Below, one piece after another: positions 17,544 to 25,859 of a DNA stretch of 64,000 bases. Position numbers and translations under genes: made by a program. The DNA is from Thermohalobaculum sp039821125. GTDB taxonomy: Bacteria; Pseudomonadota; Alphaproteobacteria; Rhodobacterales; Rhodobacteraceae. Location: positions 20,480-84,479 of the forward strand of contig JBCBOR010000010.1 in the NCBI GenBank assembly GCA_039821125.1. Direction: 5' to 3'. The notes below the pieces were generated by a model. It worked only from the letters and a program-made list of their open reading frames with translations. It was not told the origin of the DNA and searched no databases. Position 1 is the stretch's first letter; each line of letters begins with the position of its first letter.

Positions 17544-17570
17544 AAAGGGCGCTTTCGGAGCGCCCTTTTT
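17544..17570 (+). terminator. Rho-independent terminator of rplY
   Basis: Stem AAAGGGCGCT (17544-17553)/AGCGCCCTTT (17559-17568), loop TTCGG, followed by further T residues. It lies 35 bp after the rplY stop and between convergent genes. Confidence 0.9.
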
Positions 17571-17600
17571 CGTTTCAATGAACGGGTTTGCGTAGGCCTG

Positions 17601-18398
17601 CTACGAGAAGACCTCGGCCAGCGAGCTCATCTCGGTCCCTTCCTTGATCTCCCGCAGTCGAGCATAGGTCAGTGCTGCGATCGATCCTCCCAGGGCGTAG
17701 AAGAAGCCGGATACCAGCGATCCTGAGATCAAGGCCAAGATGATGCCGAGCGTTCCGAGGAAGGCGAAGGCAAACTGCAGACCGGCTGAAAGCAACGAGA
17801 TCCCGAACATGATCAGGCCGTAGAGCAGGAGCAGGCCGACCACCGGCCAGCGATACTCCTTGGTCAGGCGAGCGCTGCGCCCGAACGCGCCAAATCCCAC
17901 CCCCTCGATCACGATGGCGGGCATAATCACGAACCAGAGCGCACCGAGATAGAGGCCGGGGACGATCAGGAAGACCAACCCGACGTAGACCGCGATACCG
18001 CCGATCAGCATGCAGAGCACGACCGGGCCGATATGTTTCAGACCGGTCGACAAGGCACGCGGTACGCTGATTTCCTCGCCCGAGCGCGTCGCGTACGCGG
18101 CATAAGTGACCGCCGCGGCGGCAAAGCCCCACAACACGAAGCCGAAGATGCTGAGAAGGTACGTCATGTACTGCGGGATCCCGGCGATCTCGTTCACGTA
18201 GGCTTCGGGGTCGGTCATGGCCAGCGTCGGGTTCAGGCTGACGGGGCCGTAGATCAGAAGGCCAAGCAGAACACCCGCGATGGCGGGCAGTGTCGCGATG
18301 ATCATCATCGGCACGAGGTTGCTGAAGACGAGCGAGAACGCCTCGCCCAGAATTGAACCGACGCCCAAGGCGGCGGGTTTCGCGGTCACATCGCTCAT
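17601..18398 (-). CDS. multi-pass membrane protein, last gene of the MoxR-type operon
   Basis: 265 residues from ATG 18398 (MSDVTAKPAALGVGSI). About six hydrophobic segments, no recognised catalytic motif. RSARLTKEYRWPVVGLLLLY in the last third matches RSDWLSAEYRW in the next gene upstream (18499-19383), and the two share size and segment pattern, so they look like paralogues. Similar proteins are grouped with YciC-like or glycerophosphodiesterase-type membrane domains. It lies 100 bp downstream of the paralogue and probably in the same transcript. A membrane-organising or transport role is possible but unproven. Confidence 0.65.
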   Translation of the reverse strand: MSDVTAKPAALGVGSILGEAFSLVFSNLVPMMIIATLPAIAGVLLGLLIYGPVSLNPTLAMTDPEAYVNEIAGIPQYMTYLLSIFGFVLWGFAAAAVTYAAYATRSGEEISVPRALSTGLKHIGPVVLCMLIGGIAVYVGLVFLIVPGLYLGALWFVIMPAIVIEGVGFGAFGRSARLTKEYRWPVVGLLLLYGLIMFGISLLSAGLQFAFAFLGTLGIILALISGSLVSGFFYALGGSIAALTYARLREIKEGTEMSSLAEVFS

Positions 18399-18498
18399 GG
18401 CAATCCCTGTCAGTCTGAAAGGCATAAGTCTCGGCGAGCGTACCTGATATTGCTGCACCTGTCTGCGGTCTGACCTGCCGCCCAAAGCGCTACCTGCG

Positions 18499-19383
18499 CT
18501 ATTCGAAGACCGTGATCATATCCTCGATGTCCGGGGGCTCCTTGATCTCGATCAGTCTGAGCCGCAGCACGACAATCGAGAGTGTCAGGATTGCGATCGT
18601 GATGCTCAGACCCAGCCCGAAGTCGAGAAACAGCAGCACCTCCTGCAGCTTGTTCGGGATGGAGATCCCCATGACCTCATAGACGAGGTAGCCGCCTGCG
18701 AGCGCTGTCCCGGCCACAAAGACCCCGCCGAAGATCACCGAGATGACGAAACTCAGCACCAGCGTGCCCGTCCCCTGCCAGCGGTACTCGGCGCTCAGCC
18801 AATCGCTGCGTTTCAACGCGGTAAAGCCGATGCGTTCCTGTGAGATCGTCGGCAGGGCGAGGCCCCAGCGTGCGAGCAGGTACATGCCGCCGGTCAGCGA
18901 CATCAGCAGAGACAGAAAGCCGACATAGGCACCAGGCAGCAGCGCATTCATGAACATCAGGAACATTACACCCGCAGCGATCAGGATCCCGACCAGAATG
19001 ACCAAGACCGTCTTGCGGAACATGGCGAGGAAGCATGCGCGCACGGGTGTTCTGGTCCCGCGAATAAAGGCCTGTGCGACCCCGGCCAAGGGACCCGAGG
19101 CCAAAGCCGCCCCTGTCCCAAGCGCTGTCGAGAACGTCAGGAATCCCAGCATCGTGTCGCCCATGCGACCGGACAAACCGAGCATGCCAACGATTTCCCG
19201 CTCGAACTCGGACAGTGCCAGATAGAGGATACCGAAGATCGATGCCGCGGCAGGCAGCGTCAGCAGGATCACCACCGGCAGGCGCTGAAAGAAGATCGCC
19301 AGGGTCTTTGCAACGATATCCCCGATCCCGAGGATCTGTTTCGGGCGCGGTGGCGTCGGGGTGTCGAGCGCCTCGGTCGTCAA
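18499..19383 (-). CDS. multi-pass membrane protein of the MoxR-type operon
   Basis: 294 residues. The short N-terminal tail PTPPRPKQILGIGDIVAKTL is followed by about six membrane segments; GMYLLARWGLALPTISQE and RSDWLSAEYRWQGTGTLV are the most polar loops. The C-terminus is cytoplasmic in appearance and acidic (IEIKEPPDIEDMITVFE). Paralogue of the protein at 17601-18398. The start codon overlaps the stop of the RDD gene by 4 bp (ATGA), so the two are translationally coupled. Function not known. Confidence 0.65.
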   Translation of the reverse strand: MTTEALDTPTPPRPKQILGIGDIVAKTLAIFFQRLPVVILLTLPAAASIFGILYLALSEFEREIVGMLGLSGRMGDTMLGFLTFSTALGTGAALASGPLAGVAQAFIRGTRTPVRACFLAMFRKTVLVILVGILIAAGVMFLMFMNALLPGAYVGFLSLLMSLTGGMYLLARWGLALPTISQERIGFTALKRSDWLSAEYRWQGTGTLVLSFVISVIFGGVFVAGTALAGGYLVYEVMGISIPNKLQEVLLFLDFGLGLSITIAILTLSIVVLRLRLIEIKEPPDIEDMITVFE

Positions 19384-20321
19384 AGCGCCGCCGACTTTTC
19401 GTCGTGCTTGTGGAATTTGTCCTCACGCGCATCGCCGAACAGCTTGCGGCTTTCGAGATAGCGGCGCTGGGCGAGGTAGAACGCCTCGAGGAACTCCGGG
19501 ATATCCTTGTCGTCGACCTTGTCCGTGTAGTCGATCTTCGAGCGGATCTTCTCGGAGATGGCCTTCAGGTTCCGCCTGTGCCGCCGTGCGATGTCCTGGC
19601 TGTGGCCCGAGGTGTCCACATGCAGAACCTTCTCGAGTGTTTGCAGTTCGTAAGCGCCGTAGTGATCAAGCTGATGCGGCAGGAAGGCGAATTTCTCTCG
19701 TGCCTCTGCTGCTGGCCGGGTCGTGAGATCGGGCATCAGGATGGCCTGCGGCTGGTAGATCACATAGGTGTTCGCGATCATGTCACCGAGACGCTGACGT
19801 TTCTTGTTGGTCAGGGGCACAGCGAGCAGCACGCCGATCCAGATGAGCAGGATGATGTACTCGCCAGGCCCTAGTGCGGCGGCGGAGATCATCATTGTCC
19901 CGGGATAGAAAACCTCGATCTCCTTCATCAGGTTGCGCACGGTCACCGAGTAGGGCCTCAGGCTGCGCCCATCCGCGCTGACCACCCGCAGGCGGCAGAT
20001 CCGTTTGCCCAGTGTCTGTCCGTTCCAGATCAGCTCGGCCAGCACGTAATAGGGCGCACGGATGAAGAAGAATGAGAGCGAGGCGATGATCCAGAGTGCC
20101 GATCCATCAGCGAGATCGGTAGCAGCCAGAAAGAGCACCAGCACCAGCACGAACATCGATGTGATCAGCAGGTCCGTGATCTGTGCGGCCAGCCGGATCC
20201 CGAGACCCGCAACCTCGAAGTTCAGCGGCACGCCCTCAGGCGGGCGAAAGTCACGGATCATCCGTCCGTCGCGGGTGCTGCGCTGCTTGCGGGCGCGCTT
20301 GACAATGGCGGGCGTGCTCAT
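19380..20321 (-). CDS. RDD family membrane protein
   Basis: 313 residues from ATG 20321 (MSTPAIVKRARKQRS). The RDD domain has the Arg-Asp pair in GIRLAAQITDLLITSMFV, followed by further helices and WNGQTLGKRICRLRVVSADG, the typical second half (GQTxGKR). A soluble, charged C-terminal region of about 120 residues (HVDTSGHSQDIARRHRRNLK) extends beyond the usual domain. RDD proteins are implicated in ion transport or membrane complexes but mostly uncharacterised. Overlaps SpoIIM by 4 bp upstream and the next membrane gene by 4 bp downstream. Confidence 0.85.
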   Translation of the reverse strand: MSTPAIVKRARKQRSTRDGRMIRDFRPPEGVPLNFEVAGLGIRLAAQITDLLITSMFVLVLVLFLAATDLADGSALWIIASLSFFFIRAPYYVLAELIWNGQTLGKRICRLRVVSADGRSLRPYSVTVRNLMKEIEVFYPGTMMISAAALGPGEYIILLIWIGVLLAVPLTNKKRQRLGDMIANTYVIYQPQAILMPDLTTRPAAEAREKFAFLPHQLDHYGAYELQTLEKVLHVDTSGHSQDIARRHRRNLKAISEKIRSKIDYTDKVDDKDIPEFLEAFYLAQRRYLESRKLFGDAREDKFHKHDEKSAAL

Positions 20322-21334
20322 TCCTTCGCCGCCTTGCGGTCCTGGCCGCGGCCTGAGAACAGGATCCACGAGAGCCAGAGCGCCCCGACGCCCCAGCCGA
20401 TCATCAGCCGGGTGTCCAGATCCTGAACCAGCTGTCGCCCGAAGCCTTCCAGCAGTCCGGCGGCAAACAGCATGATCGCGGCCATGATCGCGAGTTTGAC
20501 GGCGTCACGCCCCTCGCGCCTCAGCGCATCGCGGCGGCGCAGGTTCCCGGGGAAGAGCACGGCAAGGCCAAGCCGGAACCCGCCCGCCGTGGCAATACAG
20601 ATGGCGCTGAGCTCGGTCACCCCGTGGATCGACAGCCATCCGAAGATGTCCATCCCGATGCCCCGATCCACGTGGAGCGCGACGAACACGCCCAGGATCA
20701 GGCCGTTATAGGCGCAGAGCGCAAAACTCGGCAGGCAAACAAAGACCCCCAGAGCAAAGGCAAACATCGCGATCGTCGTGTTGTGGGAGAAGAGATGCGA
20801 GGCAAACGCACCGAGTTCATCCAAGGCGCTCGTATCGTCCTGATAGATCACCGAGAGCAGATCCTCGCGGCTCGAGCTCAGACCGCGGCCACCGGCCAAG
20901 CCCTCGGGCATGAAGGTGTTGTACCAGGTATTGTCATCGAGGAAGAGCATGTACCCGGTCAGTGCGCCCAACCCCATGGCCAGAAACCCGAGCAAAAGCG
21001 GGATGGCTGATCGGCGCATGGCTTGCGGGATGCCGTAGACAAAGAGGCGCCGGAACAAGCCGCCAAGGCTTTCCTGCGGAGCGTAGACCGCGAGATAGGC
21101 CCTGCTGCACAGCGCCTCGAGATAGTCGAGCAGCGATTTGTCGAGTGAGATTTCGCGCGCCACAGAGAGCGAGTTCATGGCCTGGCGATAGAGAACCGCG
21201 AGGTCGCGCGCATCATCAAACCCCAGCGATCGCACGCCGCTGCGTTCGGTCTGCGCGACAATCTTTTCCAGCCGTTGCCAGTCGGCTTCGCGCTCGGCAC
21301 GGAAACGGGTCGACCGGATCGTCGCTTCGCTCAT
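20318..21334 (-). CDS. SpoIIM-like (stage II sporulation protein M) membrane protein
   Basis: 338 residues. A soluble helical N-terminus (READWQRLEKIVAQTE...FDDARDLAVLYRQAMNSLSVAR) precedes several membrane helices. The family core reads HLFSHNTTIAMFAFALGVFVCLPS and GWLSIHGVTELSAICIATAGG. In firmicutes SpoIIM belongs to the engulfment complex, but this organism group does not sporulate. Homologues outside sporeformers are encoded beside MoxR/DUF58 genes, as here. Shares a single base with the DUF58 stop (TGATG). Confidence 0.85.
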   Translation of the reverse strand: MSEATIRSTRFRAEREADWQRLEKIVAQTERSGVRSLGFDDARDLAVLYRQAMNSLSVAREISLDKSLLDYLEALCSRAYLAVYAPQESLGGLFRRLFVYGIPQAMRRSAIPLLLGFLAMGLGALTGYMLFLDDNTWYNTFMPEGLAGGRGLSSSREDLLSVIYQDDTSALDELGAFASHLFSHNTTIAMFAFALGVFVCLPSFALCAYNGLILGVFVALHVDRGIGMDIFGWLSIHGVTELSAICIATAGGFRLGLAVLFPGNLRRRDALRREGRDAVKLAIMAAIMLFAAGLLEGFGRQLVQDLDTRLMIGWGVGALWLSWILFSGRGQDRKAAKE

Positions 21335-22638
21335 CAGATGATCTCCCGCGACTTGATGTTGAGATAGGTGCTGATCAGCCGGGCGGTCACCGCCTCGGGC
21401 AGGGCGTCGACCACGAAGACACCGAGGCGCGAGAGGCGCTCCATCACCACGCGCCGTTCGCGCAGCATCTCCGCGGCAGAGACCGAGCGGGCCACATCGC
21501 TGAGGTCATCCGGTGCCCGGTTGGCGATTGCCTCCAACGACGGATCGCGGAGGGCGACGAAAACGATCACGTGCGCCCGGTTCAGGACCGAGATGTTCTC
21601 GACCAGCAGTTCCGCGGTCGTTGTGTCGACGAAATCCGAGAACACCACGACCAGCGAGCGCCGCTTCAGGCGTTGGTGCAGATGCGCCATTGCGAGCGTG
21701 TGGTTCGTCTCGACACTGTTGTAGGTGAGCTCCGATGTGCGTGCGCGCAGTTTGGCGAATGCCGGGCGACCGGGTTCTGGCGGAAGGTACATCCGCGGCT
21801 GGCTGTCGAATGCGAAAAGCCCAACGAGATCCCCGCCCAACCCGGCAGCCCAGGCAGTCGCCAGCGCCGCATTCACCGCATGGTCGATCTTGGGCAGGCC
21901 CGCAACCTCCTCGCGCATCAGAAATCCGTTGTCGAGCGCGAGGACCACATGGTGGTTGCGCTCGGCCCGCATCTCCTTGGCGACCAGCGCGCGGTGGCGG
22001 GCCGACTGCTTCCAGTCGATGGTGCGCGGATCCATGCCGTAGGTAAACTCGCGCAACTGATGGAACTCGGACCCTTCGCCCTTGAGGATGTTCTCCTTCA
22101 CGCCGAACAGGGTCGAGCGCACCGTGACATCGATCTGGCCCGACTGCACCGGGCGTACGTTGGGCACCGTGGTGACCTCGGCCTCCAGCGGCAATTTCGG
22201 ACAGAAATGGATCAGCCCAAGACGCGATGCCCAACCGAGCCATAGCCGTTCGATCGGCCAGCGCCCGCGGCGCCGCGCGCGCATGCCAATGGTGCTCTGC
22301 GCCCCGTCTTGCGTGGCCTCGAAGTGCACTTCCTCCGGCCCTTCCAGTCCCGGCGGATAGGCCAGCTTGCATCTGAGATCGCGCGGAATGGCCTGATCGG
22401 CGGTCACATCCAGGGTGAACTCCCCTGTCTCATTGGTGAAAATCTCGTCCGGACCAGAGAAGTCGACACGCCACCCTCCACGCGCCCGGCTGAGATAGAG
22501 ATCCGCGATCAGCAAAAGACCCAGCAGCCCGAACAGTATCAGGCCCGTCGCGTTGGGCAGATCCTCGATCGAGATGGCCAGCATCGATATCGCGAAGGCC
22601 GCGATCGAGAGCCACATGAGCCGGGTCGATGGGCGCAT
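21334..22638 (-). CDS. DUF58 domain-containing protein with von Willebrand-like fold
   Basis: 434 residues. Two N-terminal hydrophobic segments (LMWLSIAAFAISMLAIS, LILFGLLGLLLIADLYL) anchor it. The DUF58 signature GSEFHQLREFTYGMDPRTID followed by WKQSARHRALVAKEM is clear, then a VWA-like region with VVLALDNGF, which lacks a full DxSxS MIDAS motif (DNGFL). DUF58 proteins are standard partners of MoxR AAA ATPases, thought to recruit substrates or metals. Located between MoxR and SpoIIM with 1-bp overlaps on both sides. Confidence 0.9.
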   Translation of the reverse strand: MRPSTRLMWLSIAAFAISMLAISIEDLPNATGLILFGLLGLLLIADLYLSRARGGWRVDFSGPDEIFTNETGEFTLDVTADQAIPRDLRCKLAYPPGLEGPEEVHFEATQDGAQSTIGMRARRRGRWPIERLWLGWASRLGLIHFCPKLPLEAEVTTVPNVRPVQSGQIDVTVRSTLFGVKENILKGEGSEFHQLREFTYGMDPRTIDWKQSARHRALVAKEMRAERNHHVVLALDNGFLMREEVAGLPKIDHAVNAALATAWAAGLGGDLVGLFAFDSQPRMYLPPEPGRPAFAKLRARTSELTYNSVETNHTLAMAHLHQRLKRRSLVVVFSDFVDTTTAELLVENISVLNRAHVIVFVALRDPSLEAIANRAPDDLSDVARSVSAAEMLRERRVVMERLSRLGVFVVDALPEAVTARLISTYLNIKSREII

Positions 22639-23594
22639 CAGCGCGGTGCCTCGATCTGATTGACGATGTTCTCGAGCACGGCGTCAGGGGTGCGTCCCTC
22701 GATCTCTGCCGTCGGGCCGAGCACGATCCGGTGGCGCATCGATGGCCCGAACAGATACTTCACGTCGTCAGGAATGGCATAGTCGCGCCCATCAAGCGCT
22801 GCGTAGGCGCGCACTGCACCCGCCAGTGAGTCCGCAGCACGGGTCGAGGCGCCATGCGAGACCTCGGGGTCGTCGCGGGTCGCGCGCACAAGGTTCAGGA
22901 TGTAGCGGATCAGATCCTCATCCAGCCGGATGCCGTCCACGAGATCTCGGCCTGCGCGGATCTTCTCGAGATCGACAACCGGGGCGATCCCCTCGCGCCG
23001 TGCGTTGTGATCGAGCGCCTGCATGGAATGGCGGCGCAGGATTTCGAACTCGGCCTCTTCCTCGGGGAACTCCACCAGGATCTTGAACAGGAAGCGATCC
23101 AGCTGCGCCTCGGGCAGGGGGTAGGTGCCCTGATGCTCGATCGGGTTCTGCGTCGCAACCACGAAGAAGCAATCGCCGAGGGAATGATCCACACCGTCGA
23201 TCGTCGCGATCCGCTCGTTCATCACCTGCAGCAGGGCCGCCTGCGTTTTGGGCGGAGCGCGGTTGATCTCGTCCCCCAGCAGGATGTCGGTAAAAACCGG
23301 CCCCTTGGTCAGCTTGAACTCGTTCGACCCAAAATCGAAGATGTTGGCCCCCAGCACGTCGCCCGGCATCAGGTCGGGCGTGAATTGGATGCGTCCGAAA
23401 TCAAGGGTCATCGCGGCGGCAAGGCTTTGCGCTAGCAGCGTTTTCGCGGTCCCTGGAGGTCCCTCCAGCAGGCAGTGGCCGCGTGCAAACATGCCGATCA
23501 GCAGCATCTCGATGGCTTCGTCCTGGCCGTGAACGGCCTTGCCAATCTCGCCGCGAATGGCCTCAGCCAGCGACTGGAGTTCGTCCAAATTCAT
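22638..23594 (-). CDS. MoxR-family AAA+ ATPase
   Basis: 318 residues from ATG 23594 (MNLDELQSLAEAIRGEIGKAV). Walker A CLLEGPPGTAKTLLAQSLA, Walker B DILLGDEINRAPPKTQAAL, sensor 1 FFVVATQNPIEHQGTYPLPEAQLDRFLF and a C-terminal lid ending RHRIVLGPTAEIEGRTPD are all present. MoxR ATPases act as chaperones in complex maturation or envelope stress. Here the ATPase is encoded with DUF4129, DUF4350, DUF58, SpoIIM and RDD proteins. The start lies inside the end of the DUF4350 gene (32-bp overlap). Confidence 0.93.
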   Translation of the reverse strand: MNLDELQSLAEAIRGEIGKAVHGQDEAIEMLLIGMFARGHCLLEGPPGTAKTLLAQSLAAAMTLDFGRIQFTPDLMPGDVLGANIFDFGSNEFKLTKGPVFTDILLGDEINRAPPKTQAALLQVMNERIATIDGVDHSLGDCFFVVATQNPIEHQGTYPLPEAQLDRFLFKILVEFPEEEAEFEILRRHSMQALDHNARREGIAPVVDLEKIRAGRDLVDGIRLDEDLIRYILNLVRATRDDPEVSHGASTRAADSLAGAVRAYAALDGRDYAIPDDVKYLFGPSMRHRIVLGPTAEIEGRTPDAVLENIVNQIEAPR

Positions 23595-24960
23595 GGTGCA
23601 CCTTGTTGTAACAGTCTTCAAAACGGTCGAGATGGTGGAGCAGGTCACCGCTATCGTGGCGCGGCGTTGCCGAGGCGTCGGCGAGTTCCTGCGCCAATTC
23701 GGGTGATTTGCGCGAGACAAGCCGGGTCAGCACCTCCAGCGGGTCCTGATCCGCCGGCCTGTGCGGGCCGAGCAGGTCCGAGGCAAGTTGTCCGAGACGC
23801 GCCTTGATATGCGCCTCGAGCAGAGCGCCATCATGGTTCGATAGGCGCAGCAGGCGCGCCTTGGCGGCGATCGAGATTTCCTTTGAAGCGCGTGGTTCGT
23901 CCTCGTAGACGCGCGCCAGCGGGCCGTACCGGGTGAATGCCCGCCATAGAACCAGTGCGCCAACTAAGGCGAAGGCGATCCAGATCATCGTAAAGGGCCA
24001 GACGAACATGCGCCCGAAATCGTTCCAGTCGCGTTCGTAATCGTTGCCGCCGTAGTAGCCGTCCTCGACCGTCAGGAACCTGTTCGTGTGATCGACCACG
24101 ACAGGTTTCGAGAGATCGACGCCGTGGCTTGCGGAGGCCTCTTCCCCATCGCTCCCGGAGGATGCCGGTGCGATGTCCGCACTGGAGTCCTCCATCGCCT
24201 GAAGGATCGCAAGCGCCGCGTCGGCGTTTTCGGACCGGCTGAGGCCATGGTTGTTCAACACATCGGGATCGGCGAGCACCCAGTAGACATTGCCATCGAA
24301 CGCTTTGCACTCGACCAGCAATTGTGCGTCCTCGAGCCCCAGCAGGGTCTTGCAGCCGCTGTTGCGCAGGGTCTGGGTGTGCAGCACACCAATACGGAAC
24401 TCCTGTCCGGCGATCCCGTGCCCGACATCCGCGAACCCACCGGGATCGCGGCGCAGGCGCCCGACCGGCATGCCAATCTGCGACAGAAGGCGGTTGAGGT
24501 CCTGCTCAGGGATCAGAAGGTCCTTGTGCGCAACGCTCAGCATCCGCATGCCAGCGCGCCATTTCGGCAGAACCACCAGGGTTGGCAGCGACGAGATTTT
24601 CTCCTCGAAGATCCACAGTTCCAGATCCTTCTCGGTGGTCTGCGCGATGACTTCGGCCCGGGTGGTCGGTGTTTCCTGATCCGTCTTCAGGTCGACATCA
24701 AAGAGCGGAAGGATGCGCACGCCGATGGTCCCCTGGGTCAGGCGGGCGCCGCCGCGGAATGACCGGGCTTCGATGTCATTGCCGCGCAGCCAGCTCACGA
24801 GGCCGTTGTACCCCGAAGCCGAGCGTTGCAGGGCGCGGTTGCTGTCGAAATTGAACAGCCAGAGCAGGGCGAGAACAGCGACGATCACACCGCCGATCAC
24901 AAGGATCTCGTTCCCGCTGCCGCGTTTCGCGATCGACGAGGTCGTGGGGTTGGTGCTCAT
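23563..24960 (-). CDS. DUF4350 domain-containing membrane protein
   Basis: 465 residues from ATG 24960. One N-terminal membrane segment (ILVIGGVIVAVLALLWLF), an extracytoplasmic region of about 320 residues containing the DUF4350 part (SASGYNGLVSWLRGNDIEARSF, similar to GTAST-like folds), a second membrane segment (FTMIWIAFALVGALVLW) and a cytoplasmic C-terminal helical tail. Two Cys in the outer region (SGCKTLLG, LLVECKAF) could form a disulfide. It overlaps DUF4129 by 4 bp and MoxR by 32 bp. Role unknown; co-occurrence suggests a receptor or scaffold for the MoxR complex. Confidence 0.75.
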   Translation of the reverse strand: MSTNPTTSSIAKRGSGNEILVIGGVIVAVLALLWLFNFDSNRALQRSASGYNGLVSWLRGNDIEARSFRGGARLTQGTIGVRILPLFDVDLKTDQETPTTRAEVIAQTTEKDLELWIFEEKISSLPTLVVLPKWRAGMRMLSVAHKDLLIPEQDLNRLLSQIGMPVGRLRRDPGGFADVGHGIAGQEFRIGVLHTQTLRNSGCKTLLGLEDAQLLVECKAFDGNVYWVLADPDVLNNHGLSRSENADAALAILQAMEDSSADIAPASSGSDGEEASASHGVDLSKPVVVDHTNRFLTVEDGYYGGNDYERDWNDFGRMFVWPFTMIWIAFALVGALVLWRAFTRYGPLARVYEDEPRASKEISIAAKARLLRLSNHDGALLEAHIKARLGQLASDLLGPHRPADQDPLEVLTRLVSRKSPELAQELADASATPRHDSGDLLHHLDRFEDCYNKVHHEFGRTPVAG

Positions 24961-25715
24961 CTCGTGCCCGCCCCCGCAAAGATTGGCCTGGCTGCGGCGA
25001 GGCAGTCGTCCCACCGCTCTTCGCTGACATCGCGTCCGCCGAAATGGACGATCTCGGCCTCGCGCACGAGGCGGCGGATCACAGCGAAATGGGTCCAGGA
25101 TTTCGGCAAAACACGCACCACGTCGCGCGCTGTTTGCGCCCGGCCAAGGCGAATGTTGTTCTTCTCCGCTGCAAGCTCCAGAGCGCGGCTGACCAGCAGG
25201 ATCAGCGCCTCGCGTCGGTCGGCCATGGATTTGAGACGCTCGAGGAAACTGTCGATCGGCTGATCGGACGAGGCGCCGATCGTCATGCCGTTTGAGGGCG
25301 CGTCGGCTTTGCGCCTGGATTGCTCATTCGTCGCCTTGAACGAGACTTTCACGGCGCCGCTGTTCTTCACGATGACAAAAATCAGGAAGGCCAGCAGCAC
25401 GCCGAAAAAGATGACCCAGAACCAGCGCTCGGTCCCCCAGGAGGATGAGTCCTGCACGTCGTCCGGTTCCGGGACGTCGATCCGGATATCCCCGTCCGGC
25501 TCGAACGGCGCGCTGGGACGCAGGTAGATGATCTCGGAATCGACCCTCTCTCCGCGGATCGTGCGCTCATAGGCTTCGTTGGGACCGGTGGTAGGCTCGA
25601 CATCGGCTTCTGTCAGCGCCAGAGCCGGGACACTCGCTAGGCCGATCAGCACCACTGAGATTGTTGCACCGGCTCGAAAAAGACGCATCGTCAGAAAAAA
25701 TCCCAGCACTCGCAT
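24957..25715 (-). CDS. DUF4129 domain-containing membrane protein, first gene of the operon
   Basis: 252 residues. A probable signal peptide (ISVVLIGLASVPALALT) is followed by an extracytoplasmic stretch, a membrane segment (WFWVIFFGVLLAFLIFVIV) and a cytoplasmic DUF4129 region (RREALILLVSRALELAAEKNN...LVREAEIVHFGGRDVSEERW), a small helical domain seen beside transglutaminase and MoxR genes. ATG 25715 gives a 9-residue longer N-terminus than ATG 25688; neither has a strong ribosome site. The operon promoter should lie in 25716-25859. Confidence 0.75.
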   Translation of the reverse strand: MRVLGFFLTMRLFRAGATISVVLIGLASVPALALTEADVEPTTGPNEAYERTIRGERVDSEIIYLRPSAPFEPDGDIRIDVPEPDDVQDSSSWGTERWFWVIFFGVLLAFLIFVIVKNSGAVKVSFKATNEQSRRKADAPSNGMTIGASSDQPIDSFLERLKSMADRREALILLVSRALELAAEKNNIRLGRAQTARDVVRVLPKSWTHFAVIRRLVREAEIVHFGGRDVSEERWDDCLAAARPIFAGAGTR

Positions 25716-25859
25716 TGAAAGGTCAGGCCCCCCTCGGTTGAGGTGGAGCTAAGGCATCAACAGTGACAGTTTAAAGGAGAAATCGCGGCCATACCATCCA
25801 AGCGTTGCGGATCGGCCGCACTTTTGCTGTGCATTTTTTGTGCGGGCTTATCTCCCGGC

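Noticed and set aside
20318..21334. Evidence for sporulation capacity from the SpoIIM homologue
   Set aside because: SpoIIM-like proteins occur in MoxR/DUF58 operons of non-sporulating bacteria; no other sporulation gene is present.
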